42,820 nucleotides of DNA from Anaerolineales bacterium (lineage in GTDB: Bacteria; Chloroflexota; Anaerolineae; Anaerolineales; UBA11858), in the NCBI GenBank assembly GCA_028278545.1, contig JANQED010000188.1:1-42820 (forward strand), read 5' to 3'. Each line of letters opens with the position of its first letter. Within the stretch, counting starts at the first letter, position 1. Below are positions 26,135 to 33,773 of the stretch, in pieces. A program made the translations under genes and the position numbers. The notes below the pieces were generated by a model that saw nothing but the letters and a program-made list of their open reading frames with translations, did no database searches and was not told where the DNA came from.

Positions 26135-26774
26135 GTGGATTGATGGGTATGATCGTTGCCTCGTTCGTCTTGATGATCTCTGCGTCAAGAGAGCCGTGCG
26201 AAAGCTCTTTCAATGCCTGCTGGAAAACAGGAAAATCCTCGGTCGCAAATTCGCAGCTCAGGGTAACCTCCGTGGCAAAATCCTCGTCTCTGACGACGCC
26301 CTGATGAGCTAGGGCTAATCGTTTTACGCGTTCGTAATAGCTATAAGGCAGGGCGATCATCACCAGGTGTGTGGGTGCCTTTTCGGCACGCGGTGTGACC
26401 TCCAGCACTGCTCGGACCGCATCCCCATAAGCTCGCACCAAGCCGCCAGTGCCCAGCTTGGTGCCGCCGAAGTAGCGCGTCACCACCACGGCGGCATCTC
26501 CCAGGCCGCTGCCTTGCAGCACCGCCAAGGCAGGTCTGCCCGCAGTGCCCGAGGGTTCGCCATCATCGTTGCTGTGGGCTGTGACCGAAGCGCCGTGCCC
26601 GATCACAAAAGCGGGGACATTGTGCGTTGCGTCGAGGTACTCCTCTTTGATGCGGGCGATGAAGGTTTTGGCTTCGTCTACGCTGAAGACCGGCGCCAGC
26701 GTGGCAATGAAGCGTGAATTTGAAACCTGAGTCTCGGCGACGGTTTCTTCGGCGGGGATAAGATAGCGTGCCAT
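26118..26774 (-). CDS. YigZ/IMPACT-family protein
   Basis: 218 residues from ATG 26774, giving MARYLIPAEETVAETQV, the normal start of the family; the longer open frame runs back through the tRNA and is spurious. The signature blocks are SRFIATLAPV, then DDGEPSGTAGRPALAVL near 90 and VVVTRYFGGTKLGTGGLVRA, followed by a small ferredoxin-like C-terminal domain. In eukaryotes IMPACT modulates the GCN2 kinase; the bacterial role is uncertain, with a link to translation or ribosome binding proposed. It lies downstream of the hisS/tRNA-His terminator and overlaps the first ABC gene by 17 bases. Confidence 0.9.
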   Translation of the reverse strand: MARYLIPAEETVAETQVSNSRFIATLAPVFSVDEAKTFIARIKEEYLDATHNVPAFVIGHGASVTAHSNDDGEPSGTAGRPALAVLQGSGLGDAAVVVTRYFGGTKLGTGGLVRAYGDAVRAVLEVTPRAEKAPTHLVMIALPYSYYERVKRLALAHQGVVRDEDFATEVTLSCEFATEDFPVFQQALKELSHGSLDAEIIKTNEATIIPINPHDNIY

Positions 26775-26846
26775 AAATCTTGAAATAATCCTGCGTGGTT
26801 TCGATGCAGCAACCCTCAATTCTACCAGAGATGAGTGGGTATATTG

Positions 26847-26880
26847 AAAAATAAAAACCCCAGAATTTGGTTCTGGGGTT
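26847..26880 (-). terminator. Rho-independent terminator after hisS and tRNA-His
   Basis: On the minus strand a 10-base arm AACCCCAGAA (26880-26871) pairs perfectly with TTCTGGGGTT (26865-26856) around a 5-base loop, followed by TTTATTTTT. It starts six bases after the tRNA 3' end. Confidence 0.93.
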
Positions 26881-26885
26881 GACAG

Positions 26886-26958
26886 GGCGGATGACGGGGA
26901 TCGAACCCGCAACCACCGCATCCACAGTGCGGCGCTCTGCCATTGAGCTACACCCGCC
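26886..26958 (-). tRNA. tRNA-His (anticodon GTG)
   Basis: The minus strand folds as a full cloverleaf. The acceptor stem has one G-T pair, the D-arm follows TAGCTCAATGG, and the anticodon stem CCGCA/TGCGG encloses loop CTGTGGA with anticodon GTG. The T-arm has loop TTCGATC. The 5' end carries the extra G(-1) opposite C73 that marks histidine tRNA. The 3' CCA is not encoded (CTG follows C73). It sits 18 bases after hisS and before a shared terminator. Confidence 0.96.
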
Positions 26959-26976
26959 ACGACGTGGCAGATTCTA

Positions 26977-28266
26977 TCACGAAGGTTTACCACCAGCAAG
27001 GATTTCGCGGATGTGCTGGGAAACCTCCCTTTCGGGGACGCTGAACTGGTCGCGGTTGAGCAGGTTCTTGATGGTCACCTGCCCTTGAGCCTTTTCGTCC
27101 GGCCCAATCACCAGGGCAACGCGTGCCCCAATACGGTCAGCATATTTGAACTGTTTGCCCAATTTAGCTGGCACGGGGTAGCAGGCCACCTTCAGACCTG
27201 CTTCACGCAGGTCAGCAGTCAGCTTATAGGATGCTAAAAGCGATTCTTCATCGAAGACGGTGACCAATACCGGGGCAGGTGAGATGTCTAACTCTTTGGG
27301 GAGGTTGCCGGTCTCCTCCAACAGGAGAGTGATGACCACATCGCCCATGGCGTAACCAGTACCGGGGAGGGGGTTACCACCGACATCGGCCAGCAAGTTG
27401 TCGTAGCGGCCGCCCCCAGCCAAAGCTCGCCTGATCTTGGGAGTGGAGGCGCGGCCCTCATAGACGATCCCGGTGTAATAATCTAATCCGCGAACGATCT
27501 GTGGATCATACCGAACGTACTCACTGACTCCCAAGGCATCGATAGCCTCAAAGAAGCGGACCAGTTCATCCGACTCTTTCCAGAGTTCAAGATTCTCTAG
27601 CAGGGCCAGCAGTCGGTCGAATTGCTCGGGGGACAATCCCAAGTCAAGGGCATAGTCGCGCCACGCCTCGGGCGCTAGTTTGTCGCGCCGGTCGATGAGC
27701 CGAAAAGCCTCCGGGCGCTGCTCAGAAGTCAGCCCCAGTTCATTTAGTTCTTCATCCATCAGGCGGCGGTTGTTCACCAGAATATTGACATCTTCAGGCA
27801 TCAATCCTGTTGCTTTGTAAAATGAGGCCATCACCGCCACTATCTCGGCATCTGCTTCAGGGGAGGCTTCACCGATCAGGTCGATATTCCATTGAAAGAA
27901 CTCACGTGAGCGGCCCTTCTGCGGGCGTTCGTAGCGCCAGAAGGGGCCGTAGGACCACCAACGCAGAGGGAAATGCAGTTGGCCCTGGCGTTGAGCGACC
28001 ATGCGCATCAGCGTGGGGGTCAGCTCGGGGCGCAGGGTGATCAGGTTGTCGCTGCGGTCGGGAAAGACGAACGACTGCTCTTTGACCAACTCTTCCCCGG
28101 ATTTGGCCGCGTAGAGGTCGATGTTTTCCAAAAGCGGCCCTTCATATTCCTGGTAGCCGAATGATTCCGAGACCTGGCGCATTTTGTTGTACAACCAGGT
28201 GCGGATAGACATCTCGCGGGGATAAAAATCACGCGTGCCTTTGACGGATGGGATGATGTTCTTCAT
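26977..28266 (-). CDS. hisS: Histidyl-tRNA synthetase
   Basis: 429 residues from ATG 28266; the frame is open 18 more codons to the previous stop, but the family start is MKNIIPSVKGTRDFYP. Class II motifs are clear: motif 2 in RPELTPTLMRMV and FWRYERPQKGRSREFFQWN, the histidine-site RGLDYYTGIVYE near 260, and AGGGRYDNLL. A C-terminal anticodon-binding domain follows (PVLVTVFDEESL, then VALVIGPDEKAQGQV). The enzyme charges tRNA-His with histidine in the cytoplasm. Its tRNA gene lies 18 bases downstream, on the same strand and before the same terminator. Transcription probably comes from 28687-28716 through the small gene upstream; a TACAAT about 45 bases before the ATG could add a second start. 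Confidence 0.97.
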   Translation of the reverse strand: MKNIIPSVKGTRDFYPREMSIRTWLYNKMRQVSESFGYQEYEGPLLENIDLYAAKSGEELVKEQSFVFPDRSDNLITLRPELTPTLMRMVAQRQGQLHFPLRWWSYGPFWRYERPQKGRSREFFQWNIDLIGEASPEADAEIVAVMASFYKATGLMPEDVNILVNNRRLMDEELNELGLTSEQRPEAFRLIDRRDKLAPEAWRDYALDLGLSPEQFDRLLALLENLELWKESDELVRFFEAIDALGVSEYVRYDPQIVRGLDYYTGIVYEGRASTPKIRRALAGGGRYDNLLADVGGNPLPGTGYAMGDVVITLLLEETGNLPKELDISPAPVLVTVFDEESLLASYKLTADLREAGLKVACYPVPAKLGKQFKYADRIGARVALVIGPDEKAQGQVTIKNLLNRDQFSVPEREVSQHIREILAGGKPS

Positions 28267-28320
28267 GGGTTTTATGTTAATTTTGTGCTGATTAATTGAG
28301 TAGGAATTGTAACACGCCAA

Positions 28321-28668
28321 TCACTGGTTGCCCCAAAATGGGCAATGAGGGCATTCGTCATCTTCGGGGTAATCGATGCCTTCATCGTGAGGACAGCCGA
28401 TCACTCCCTCGGTCATCACGACATCACGGACACCGCTTAGTTTGAAGAGTTCACCGATTTCGGCGGCTACTTGCGGGTCAACGCAGACATCTGCTTCCTG
28501 CCAACTGCGGAATTGAGGTCTGGCGTTGGGGGCGTTGATAACGCCAGCGATGATGCGGGTGCAGGTTTGGTCGTCGGGCCCGTAGTAAGCCAGAGTGCCG
28601 ATAGGATAGACCGCTTTTGTCTCCAGGGTCTTCTGAAGCTGCTCAGGGAGTTGTCCAGGTTTTGGCAT
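28321..28668 (-). CDS. Small Cys/His-rich protein upstream of hisS, function unknown
   Basis: 115 residues, soluble, no signal peptide. Near the C-terminus it has GCPHDEGIDYPEDDECPHCP, which gives C92, H94, C106, H108 and C109, a plausible zinc or iron-sulphur site; C36 and C62 lie earlier. The N-terminal part includes IGTLAYYGPDDQTCTRIIAG. I do not recognise a named family. It begins right after a good promoter and ends 54 bases before the hisS start, so it is likely co-transcribed with hisS and tRNA-His, but no translational role is shown. Confidence 0.7.
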   Translation of the reverse strand: MPKPGQLPEQLQKTLETKAVYPIGTLAYYGPDDQTCTRIIAGVINAPNARPQFRSWQEADVCVDPQVAAEIGELFKLSGVRDVVMTEGVIGCPHDEGIDYPEDDECPHCPFWGNQ

Positions 28669-28686
28669 GATCGTTACCTTAACGGC

Positions 28687-28716
28687 ATTTTAGCACCCAA
28701 TGACTTTTGCCGTCAA
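28687..28716 (-). promoter_or_regulatory. Sigma-70-type promoter for the small protein, hisS and tRNA-His
   Basis: On the minus strand TTGACG (28716-28711) and TAAAAT (28692-28687) are separated by 18 bases. Both hexamers are five of six to consensus, and the start codon at 28668 is 18 bases past the -10. Confidence 0.75.
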
Positions 28717-28767
28717 CCGGACAATGGACTTTTCGTCCGATTAGCCGGGTTACATGATCCTCGACTC

Positions 28768-28795
28768 TTGACAACCTTGCGATTGATGCCATAAT
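28768..28795 (+). promoter_or_regulatory. Sigma-70-type promoter for the lipoprotein gene
   Basis: A perfect TTGACA (28768-28773) is followed after 16 bases by CATAAT (28790-28795); shifting the -10 two bases gives TAATAC at spacer 18. The ATG is 68 bases downstream. It diverges from the promoter at 28687-28716, with about 50 bases between the two -35 elements. Confidence 0.75.
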
Positions 28796-28862
28796 ACAAT
28801 CATAAGGTTTGAGATTTGGCAGCAAACTTGCATCTCTTGGGCTTGAAAGGTTTGGTCATGAT

Positions 28863-29621
28863 ATGAAACGTGGATGGATGTTGCTCATCACCAGTTTTGC
28901 GTTGCTATTAGGCGCGTGTGGGCTGCTGCCTGCTGCCGAGGCAGAGGTTCCGGTTGCCACTTCTACCTCAACGCCCCTTCTCGATATGGACGAGTTAGCC
29001 GAAAGGACATACACTCCCACATTTACGCCGACTGCAACGGAGACACCGCTTCCATCGGCAACTGTGACTGACTCTATTGCCATGAAAGCGTTGGCGACGG
29101 TGACGGCGACGCCGTCCGTAACTCCAGAAGCGACTTCCGATGCCCCCGAAGCGTCTTTGAGCGCTGATATACCGGAGGGGGGACGCTACTTTGTCATCCA
29201 GGAGGGTGCTCCTATAGGGATGCCGAATTGGGCTCATCAGGATATTGGCTGTGATTGGTTGGGTGTTGCAGGGCAGGTGTTTGATTTGGCCGGTGATCCA
29301 GTGTTGGACCTTATTGTTGAGGTTGGGGGCACCTTAGAAGGGGAACCTCTCCTGGGATTATCGTTGACGGGCGTGGCGAATGCTTACGGTCCAGGTGGAT
29401 ATGAAATCCAACTTGCCGATCATGTGGTTGCTTCTTATGGAGAAGCGTGGATCCTGATCAAAGATGATGCCGGCCAGACGCTCTCGGGAAAGACATATCT
29501 TGAGACATTCGATGATTGTGATCAGAATCTGTTGTTGATGAATTTCGTCGAAGTTGAGGAAATCCCTGATGCTTTTGAGGTATTCCTGCCTTTGATCGAT
29601 CCAGGAGACCCCGATCAATGA
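28863..29621 (+). CDS. Secreted lipoprotein with Thr/Pro-rich linker
   Basis: 252 residues from ATG 28863; the frame is open to 28809, but the signal peptide starts here. MKRGWMLLITSFALLLGAC is a lipoprotein signal with lipobox L-G-A-C and lipidation Cys19. Residues 30-110 are a low-complexity Thr/Pro/Ala/Ser linker, the kind that spans a cell envelope. The C-terminal 130 residues form an acidic beta-rich globular domain with two Cys (DIGCDWLGVAG near 142 and ETFDDCDQN near 222) that could form a disulphide, plus VAGQVFDLAGDPVLDLIVEV. No enzyme motif is seen. It has its own promoter and terminator. Confidence 0.82.
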   Translation: MKRGWMLLITSFALLLGACGLLPAAEAEVPVATSTSTPLLDMDELAERTYTPTFTPTATETPLPSATVTDSIAMKALATVTATPSVTPEATSDAPEASLSADIPEGGRYFVIQEGAPIGMPNWAHQDIGCDWLGVAGQVFDLAGDPVLDLIVEVGGTLEGEPLLGLSLTGVANAYGPGGYEIQLADHVVASYGEAWILIKDDAGQTLSGKTYLETFDDCDQNLLLMNFVEVEEIPDAFEVFLPLIDPGDPDQ

Positions 29622-29682
29622 TCCGTTTTTGAAGGTTCCGCTCTAGGCTCCTCACCTGTGCCTGGGGTAAGAGGATAGTAAA

Positions 29683-29727
29683 AAGACTGTGAGTTAGTGC
29701 GAAATGCTGCTCACAGTCTTATTTTTT
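29683..29727 (+). terminator. Rho-independent terminator of the lipoprotein gene
   Basis: AAGACTGTGAG (29683-29693) pairs perfectly with CTCACAGTCTT (29710-29720) around a 16-base loop; six T follow at 29722-29727. Confidence 0.9.
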
Positions 29728-29805
29728 AACGCGCCCCGATTTTCCATGGGAGGGTTATTGGTGAAAGAAATGATAGGTGACACCCTCGATTTTGGTTTAG
29801 TGGGA

Positions 29806-29811
29806 TATAAT
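29806..29811 (+). promoter_or_regulatory. Candidate -10 element upstream of the methyltransferase gene
   Basis: A perfect TATAAT lies 78 bases before ATG 29889 and 79 bases after a terminator, so some promoter is expected here. No good -35 stands at 16-18 bases. Confidence 0.35.
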
Positions 29812-29888
29812 CTAGGAACTTGCTTTCCATCATGATGTGAGTGCTGCAACAAGCGTTACTTTGATCATCATCTGACCCCCTAAAACCC

Positions 29889-30452
29889 ATGCTAGACCAC
29901 TTTGGTTTCTTGGCCCCCTTCTACGAAAAGTTCATCAAGCCCACAGTGCCGAATGAGTTGGTTCGGTTGGCTGAGTTGCCTACATCCGGCGCTCTTCTCG
30001 ATGCGGGTGGCGGCACGGGACGCATTGCCCAACTCATGCGCGATAAAGTTTCTGATGTCGTTGTTGCTGATCTCTCTTTTGAGATGCTGTTGCAAGCACA
30101 ATCGAAACCTGACCTGCGCGTAGTTTGCTCTCACTCCGAAAAGCTGCCCTTTCCCCCAGCATATTTCGAACGTGTTATCATGGTGGACGCTTTGCACCAT
30201 GTCTGTGATCAGGCGTACACCGCTGGCGAATTGTGGAGAGTGCTCAAACCCGGTGGACGCCTGGTTATCGAAGAGCCTGATGTGCGTACAGGTATCATCA
30301 AATTGGTGGCTTTGTTCGAAAAGTTAGCCTTGATGCGCTCTCACTTCTTGTCGCCGCCGCAAATCGCCGCTCTGTTCGAGCGGGATGATGCCCGGGTCGA
30401 GATCATTATCGATGGGTATAAATCCTGGGTTGTGGTTGATAAGCTGGATTAA
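29889..30452 (+). CDS. Class I SAM-dependent methyltransferase (UbiE/COQ5-like)
   Basis: 187 residues, a single Rossmann methyltransferase domain. Motif I is LLDAGGGTGRIAQLM near 37, the acidic ribose contact is VVADLSFEML near 58, and the later motifs are SEKLPFPPAYFERVIMVDAL and ELWRVLKPGGRLVIEEPD. These resemble UbiE-type enzymes of quinone or lipid methylation, but the acceptor is unknown. There is no obvious ribosome-binding site before ATG 29889. It is followed 48 bases later by a PlsY-like acyltransferase, so a lipid link is possible (inference only). Confidence 0.88.
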   Translation: MLDHFGFLAPFYEKFIKPTVPNELVRLAELPTSGALLDAGGGTGRIAQLMRDKVSDVVVADLSFEMLLQAQSKPDLRVVCSHSEKLPFPPAYFERVIMVDALHHVCDQAYTAGELWRVLKPGGRLVIEEPDVRTGIIKLVALFEKLALMRSHFLSPPQIAALFERDDARVEIIIDGYKSWVVVDKLD

Positions 30453-30500
30453 TATCTTTTTTGGCTGTCTGCTCATGCAAGGCAGTGTCGCAGGTAAATA

Positions 30501-31100
30501 ATGCAATTATCTGTACTTTTCCCCTATTTCTTTCCGCTCCTTGGTTATCTCTTCGGTTCATTGCCCTTCGCTTTGTGGGTTACGCGCATGGTCAAAGGTA
30601 TCGATGTGCGCGATAGCGGTTCGGGGCACGTCACCACAACGAACACCATCCGTCAGGCTGGCTGGGGGTGGGGCGCTTTGGTATTGATTCTGGATATCAG
30701 CAAAGGATTCGTGCCCACCTATCTCTCGGTGCGCTTAGGATTGCCGGATTGGGCTGTTGCCCTGACCGCTGGCCTGGCTGTGGTGGGCCATTGCTGGCCG
30801 GTCTTTGCCCAATTCCGCGGAGGAATGGGATTAGCCACAACGGGAGGTGCTTTGCTGGCGATAAACCCCCTGGGATTTGCAATCGGTTTGGCTGTCTTGA
30901 TCAGCCTGATCCTTCTGATCCGGCATTCGGCCAAGGCGGCTTTTTTCACGGGGCTGTCCATCCCAGTGGCGTTGTGGTTGTTAGCTCAACGTGGTTTGCT
31001 CATCTGGGTTTCAGTCGCAACTGGGATTGTTGTATCCGTGCGTTTCCTTGAAGATTGGAATCGCGAATATCGCGAATTATGGTTGGATCGTGAAGGGTAA
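30501..31100 (+). CDS. plsY: PlsY-family glycerol-3-phosphate acyltransferase, divergent
   Basis: 199 residues with five hydrophobic helices, the size and layout of PlsY, which acylates glycerol-3-phosphate from acyl-phosphate in the inner membrane. YLFGSLPFALWVTR matches the N-terminal motif. The two active-site motifs are altered. The first reads SGSGHVTTTNTIRQAG where PlsY normally has GSGNxGATNxxR. The second reads GHCWPVFAQFRGGMGLATTGG where GGKGVAT is usual, so the motif Lys is Met. It may be a paralogue with a changed substrate; whether it is active is unclear. Confidence 0.8.
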   Translation: MQLSVLFPYFFPLLGYLFGSLPFALWVTRMVKGIDVRDSGSGHVTTTNTIRQAGWGWGALVLILDISKGFVPTYLSVRLGLPDWAVALTAGLAVVGHCWPVFAQFRGGMGLATTGGALLAINPLGFAIGLAVLISLILLIRHSAKAAFFTGLSIPVALWLLAQRGLLIWVSVATGIVVSVRFLEDWNREYRELWLDREG

Positions 31101-31126
31101 CGCGATCCAGAAGTTGGAGTTAACTT

Positions 31127-31612
31127 ATGTTTATCAAGAACCAATTCACTACTTTGTTCGATTATCATTGGTACACCAATCAGCGGTTGATAAGCTGCGC
31201 CGCTGAAGTGAGCCAGGATGACTATTTTGCCAAACCTGGAGGCGGTCTTGACTCAATCCACGAAATTCTTTTCCACATCTTGAGGGCTGATTCTGGTTGG
31301 CGCGTGGGATTAGAAACCGGGCTCCAGCAGTTGCCTTTGCCTGGAGAAGATTATCCTGATTTGGAGGCGCTGAAGTCGGGGTTTGAGCGGGAGCAGGCAG
31401 CTTGGGGCAGGCTGTTGGATTCGTTGACAGATGAACAGATCAAGGGCAAGATAACCCTCAGGCGGTCGAATGGGGCTGAAATGGACTTTTTTTGGTGGCG
31501 TATTTTGCAGCACGTCGTTTTCCATGGTATGCAGCATCAGTCTGAGTTGGCCTACTTATTGACGTCAAAAGGTCACTCCCCTGGAGACATTGACTTCCTT
31601 TTCTTTACATAA
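31127..31612 (+). CDS. DinB-fold protein
   Basis: 161 residues, all-helical, matching the DinB/YfiT-like four-helix bundle. The usual metal-ligand positions are present: HEILFHILRADSGWR near 45 and QHVVFHGMQHQSELAYLL near 128, which give an H...HxxxH set. Members include thiol-dependent transferases and proteins of unknown function. GGAG lies seven bases before ATG 31127. Its TAA shares one base with the ATG of the agmatinase-family gene (TAATG), so the two are coupled. It is one of three DinB-fold genes within 3.2 kb. Confidence 0.85.
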   Translation: MFIKNQFTTLFDYHWYTNQRLISCAAEVSQDDYFAKPGGGLDSIHEILFHILRADSGWRVGLETGLQQLPLPGEDYPDLEALKSGFEREQAAWGRLLDSLTDEQIKGKITLRRSNGAEMDFFWWRILQHVVFHGMQHQSELAYLLTSKGHSPGDIDFLFFT

Positions 31613-32478
31613 TGCAATCTGCCCTTTTCCATCCTACGATGATTAGTGATCCAAACAATCCCGCCGACAGCACGATAACTGTGCTTGGCATTCCATATGA
31701 CTTGAATTCATCCTTTCTACGCGGGTCGGCATTAGCTCCCGAGCGCATTCGCCAGGGACTGTTCAGTGAGTCGGCCAATATGTGGACAGAAAATGGGATT
31801 GACCTGGGATCGGTGAGCGAATGGAAAATCGTCAACGATTTGGACCTCTCGCAGAGTGCCACTGCGTTTGAGGACATTGAACTTGCGGTGGGAGAGTTGC
31901 TTGCGAAGGCTTCTAGGGTGATCTCGTTGGGCGGCGATCATTCGGTGACTTATCCAGTCCTCAGGGCATATGCCGAAAAGTATTCCGAACTGAGCATTTT
32001 GCAACTCGATGCCCATCCCGACCTTTATGATCAGTTGGACGGCAACCGTTATTCCCATGCCTGCCCTTTCGCGCGCATTATGGAGGAAGACCTGGCAATC
32101 CGATTGGTTCAGGTGGGCATCCGCACGATGACCGGGCATCAACGCCAGCAGGCCCAACGCTTTGGCGTAGAAGTGATTGAGATGGGCGATCTGAATAAGG
32201 TCGATAGCCTGGCTTTCTCTGGCCCGGTGTATCTTTCCTTGGATATGGATTGCTTGGACCCAGCTTTTGCACCTGGGGTCTCCCATTATGAGCCTGGGGG
32301 ATTAAGTGCTCGTGAGGTGCTGACCATTATTCAGGGCCTGAAAGGGGAGTTAGTCGGCGCAGATATCGTTGAGTACAACCCCGAACGCGACCCGCAGGGG
32401 ATCACCAGCATGGTGGCCGCCAAGTTGCTAAAAGAGATCCTTGGACGCATGTTAGCGCAGAACCCCAGCAATAACTGA
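31612..32478 (+). CDS. speB: Agmatinase / ureohydrolase-family enzyme
   Basis: 288 residues. The binuclear manganese ligands of the arginase fold are all visible: SLGGDHSVTYPVL (His), QLDAHPDLYDQL (D-x-H-x-D) and SLDMDCLDPAFAPG (D-x-D). YSHACPFARIMEE near 142 and SHYEPGGLSAREVL near 223 favour agmatinase (agmatine to putrescine and urea) over arginase, but guanidinobutyrase or another guanidino-hydrolase is equally possible. The start overlaps the DinB stop by one base. Confidence 0.85.
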   Translation: MQSALFHPTMISDPNNPADSTITVLGIPYDLNSSFLRGSALAPERIRQGLFSESANMWTENGIDLGSVSEWKIVNDLDLSQSATAFEDIELAVGELLAKASRVISLGGDHSVTYPVLRAYAEKYSELSILQLDAHPDLYDQLDGNRYSHACPFARIMEEDLAIRLVQVGIRTMTGHQRQQAQRFGVEVIEMGDLNKVDSLAFSGPVYLSLDMDCLDPAFAPGVSHYEPGGLSAREVLTIIQGLKGELVGADIVEYNPERDPQGITSMVAAKLLKEILGRMLAQNPSNN

Positions 32479-32549
32479 TTCTTTGAGATTGCAGGTTTGT
32501 GATCGTCTGGAGATAAAATTGGCCGAAATCATATGCGCGAAGGATAAAA

Positions 32550-33227
32550 ATGGACATTGAAGCTCTGCGAAAATCTCTGAACAAACAACAGACCCAGTTG
32601 CGGACTATGATGATGGATTCTGGTCAGCACGAGAAGGCGATGGCGTTGTTTATGACTCAACATGCTGCCCTTCACTCGGCAAAAGTGACTTCCCCTGAGA
32701 CCGTCTCTTTAGAGGATGTCATTTTGGACGATATCACCGAAGGTCAGATGCGCCACATTCCGCCTGGGGGTGAGCATTCGGTCGCTTGGGCCATCTGGCA
32801 CATTGCTCGTATCGAAGATATTGCCATGAACATTCTTGTTGCCGACGGGCCGCAGGTTTTCGTCGAAGGAGATTGGCCTGATCAGTTAAATGTCTCCCTG
32901 CGAGATTCGGGCAATGCGATGGATGCGCAAGCCGTTGCGTTTTTGAGCGATACGATCGATCTCTCTGTCTTGCGCGCTTACCGCGTTGCCGTTGGGCGCA
33001 GGACTCGCGAGATCGTCTCCGGACTTCAGCCCAATGATTTGAAGCAGAAAGTGCAAATCTCGTGTCTGGAGCGCGTGCGAGAGGAAGGTGCCGTCGTCGA
33101 GGCCGCCAGCGACATCGTTGACTATTGGGGCAAGCGCACCATCGCCGGCCTCTTGTTGATGCCTGCTTCGCGGCATAATCTGGTGCATCTGAACGAGGCC
33201 TTGAAATTGAAGCGCAGGCGTCGATAA
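32550..33227 (+). CDS. DinB-superfamily protein
   Basis: 225 residues, helical. Conserved positions are GGEHSVAWAIWHIARIEDI near 72-90 and LLMPASRHNLVHLNEAL near 204-220, whose His residues match the DinB metal site. It is longer than the two flanking DinB proteins because of an extended N-terminus (residues 1-60) and an insert near 100-130. A TAAAAT about 32 bases before the ATG may be a -10 element, but its -35 is poor. Function unknown. Confidence 0.78.
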   Translation: MDIEALRKSLNKQQTQLRTMMMDSGQHEKAMALFMTQHAALHSAKVTSPETVSLEDVILDDITEGQMRHIPPGGEHSVAWAIWHIARIEDIAMNILVADGPQVFVEGDWPDQLNVSLRDSGNAMDAQAVAFLSDTIDLSVLRAYRVAVGRRTREIVSGLQPNDLKQKVQISCLERVREEGAVVEAASDIVDYWGKRTIAGLLLMPASRHNLVHLNEALKLKRRRR

Positions 33228-33252
33228 TCAACTTTTTACATGGAGCTACCAT

Positions 33253-33756
33253 ATGACCACTTTACGAACATTCTACGATCATGCCGACGACCACATTACC
33301 TCGTTTATGGGGCGCTATGGCATTACTTTGTTGAGGATAAGCCTCGGCATCGTCTTTCTCTGGTTTGGGTTGCTTAAATTTTTCCCTGGGTTGAGCCCCG
33401 CCCATGAATTAGCCACATTGACCATCGAGGTGCTGACTTTTGGTTTGATACCCCCAGGCGTGTCGATCATCATCCTCGCTGCCTGGGAAACGATAATCGG
33501 ATCAGGGTTGATTTCTGGCCTCTTCTTGCGCGTGACCCTGTTCTTGTTATTTGCTCAGATGTTGGGAACCATGACTCCCTTGCTTTTGTTCCCCCTGGAA
33601 GCCTTCACCCAAATACCCTATGCGCCAACCTTGGAGGGTCAGTACATCATCAAGAATCTCGTTTTGGTTAGTGCTGGGCTGGTTGTTGGGGCGACGGTTC
33701 GTGGGGGGAGGATCGTTGAGGATCGAGCAATGGATGAGATCTCTGTTGAGGACTAA
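33253..33756 (+). CDS. DoxX-like integral membrane protein
   Basis: 167 residues with four hydrophobic helices: ITLLRISLGIVFLWFGLLKF, PPGVSIIILAAWETIIGSGL, RVTLFLLFAQMLGTMTPLLL and IIKNLVLVSAGLVVGATV. This is the DoxX/DUF417 layout, with the typical FGLLKFFPG after helix 1 and the Glu in AAWETIIG in helix 2. Its role is not established; relatives are linked to redox and thiol stress. GGAG lies seven bases before the ATG. It sits between two DinB-fold genes. Confidence 0.82.
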   Translation: MTTLRTFYDHADDHITSFMGRYGITLLRISLGIVFLWFGLLKFFPGLSPAHELATLTIEVLTFGLIPPGVSIIILAAWETIIGSGLISGLFLRVTLFLLFAQMLGTMTPLLLFPLEAFTQIPYAPTLEGQYIIKNLVLVSAGLVVGATVRGGRIVEDRAMDEISVED

Positions 33757-33773
33757 AAGGCTGACCTGCTGCG

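Noticed and set aside
28717..28740. CGGAC/GTCCG inverted repeat between the two divergent promoters.
   Set aside because: Only five bases per arm with a 12-base gap; possible operator but below what I would list.
29761..29835. Short frame (GTG, 24 codons) with GGGAGGG six bases upstream.
   Set aside because: It contains the TATAAT candidate promoter, is not conserved in any way I can judge, and has no recognisable product.
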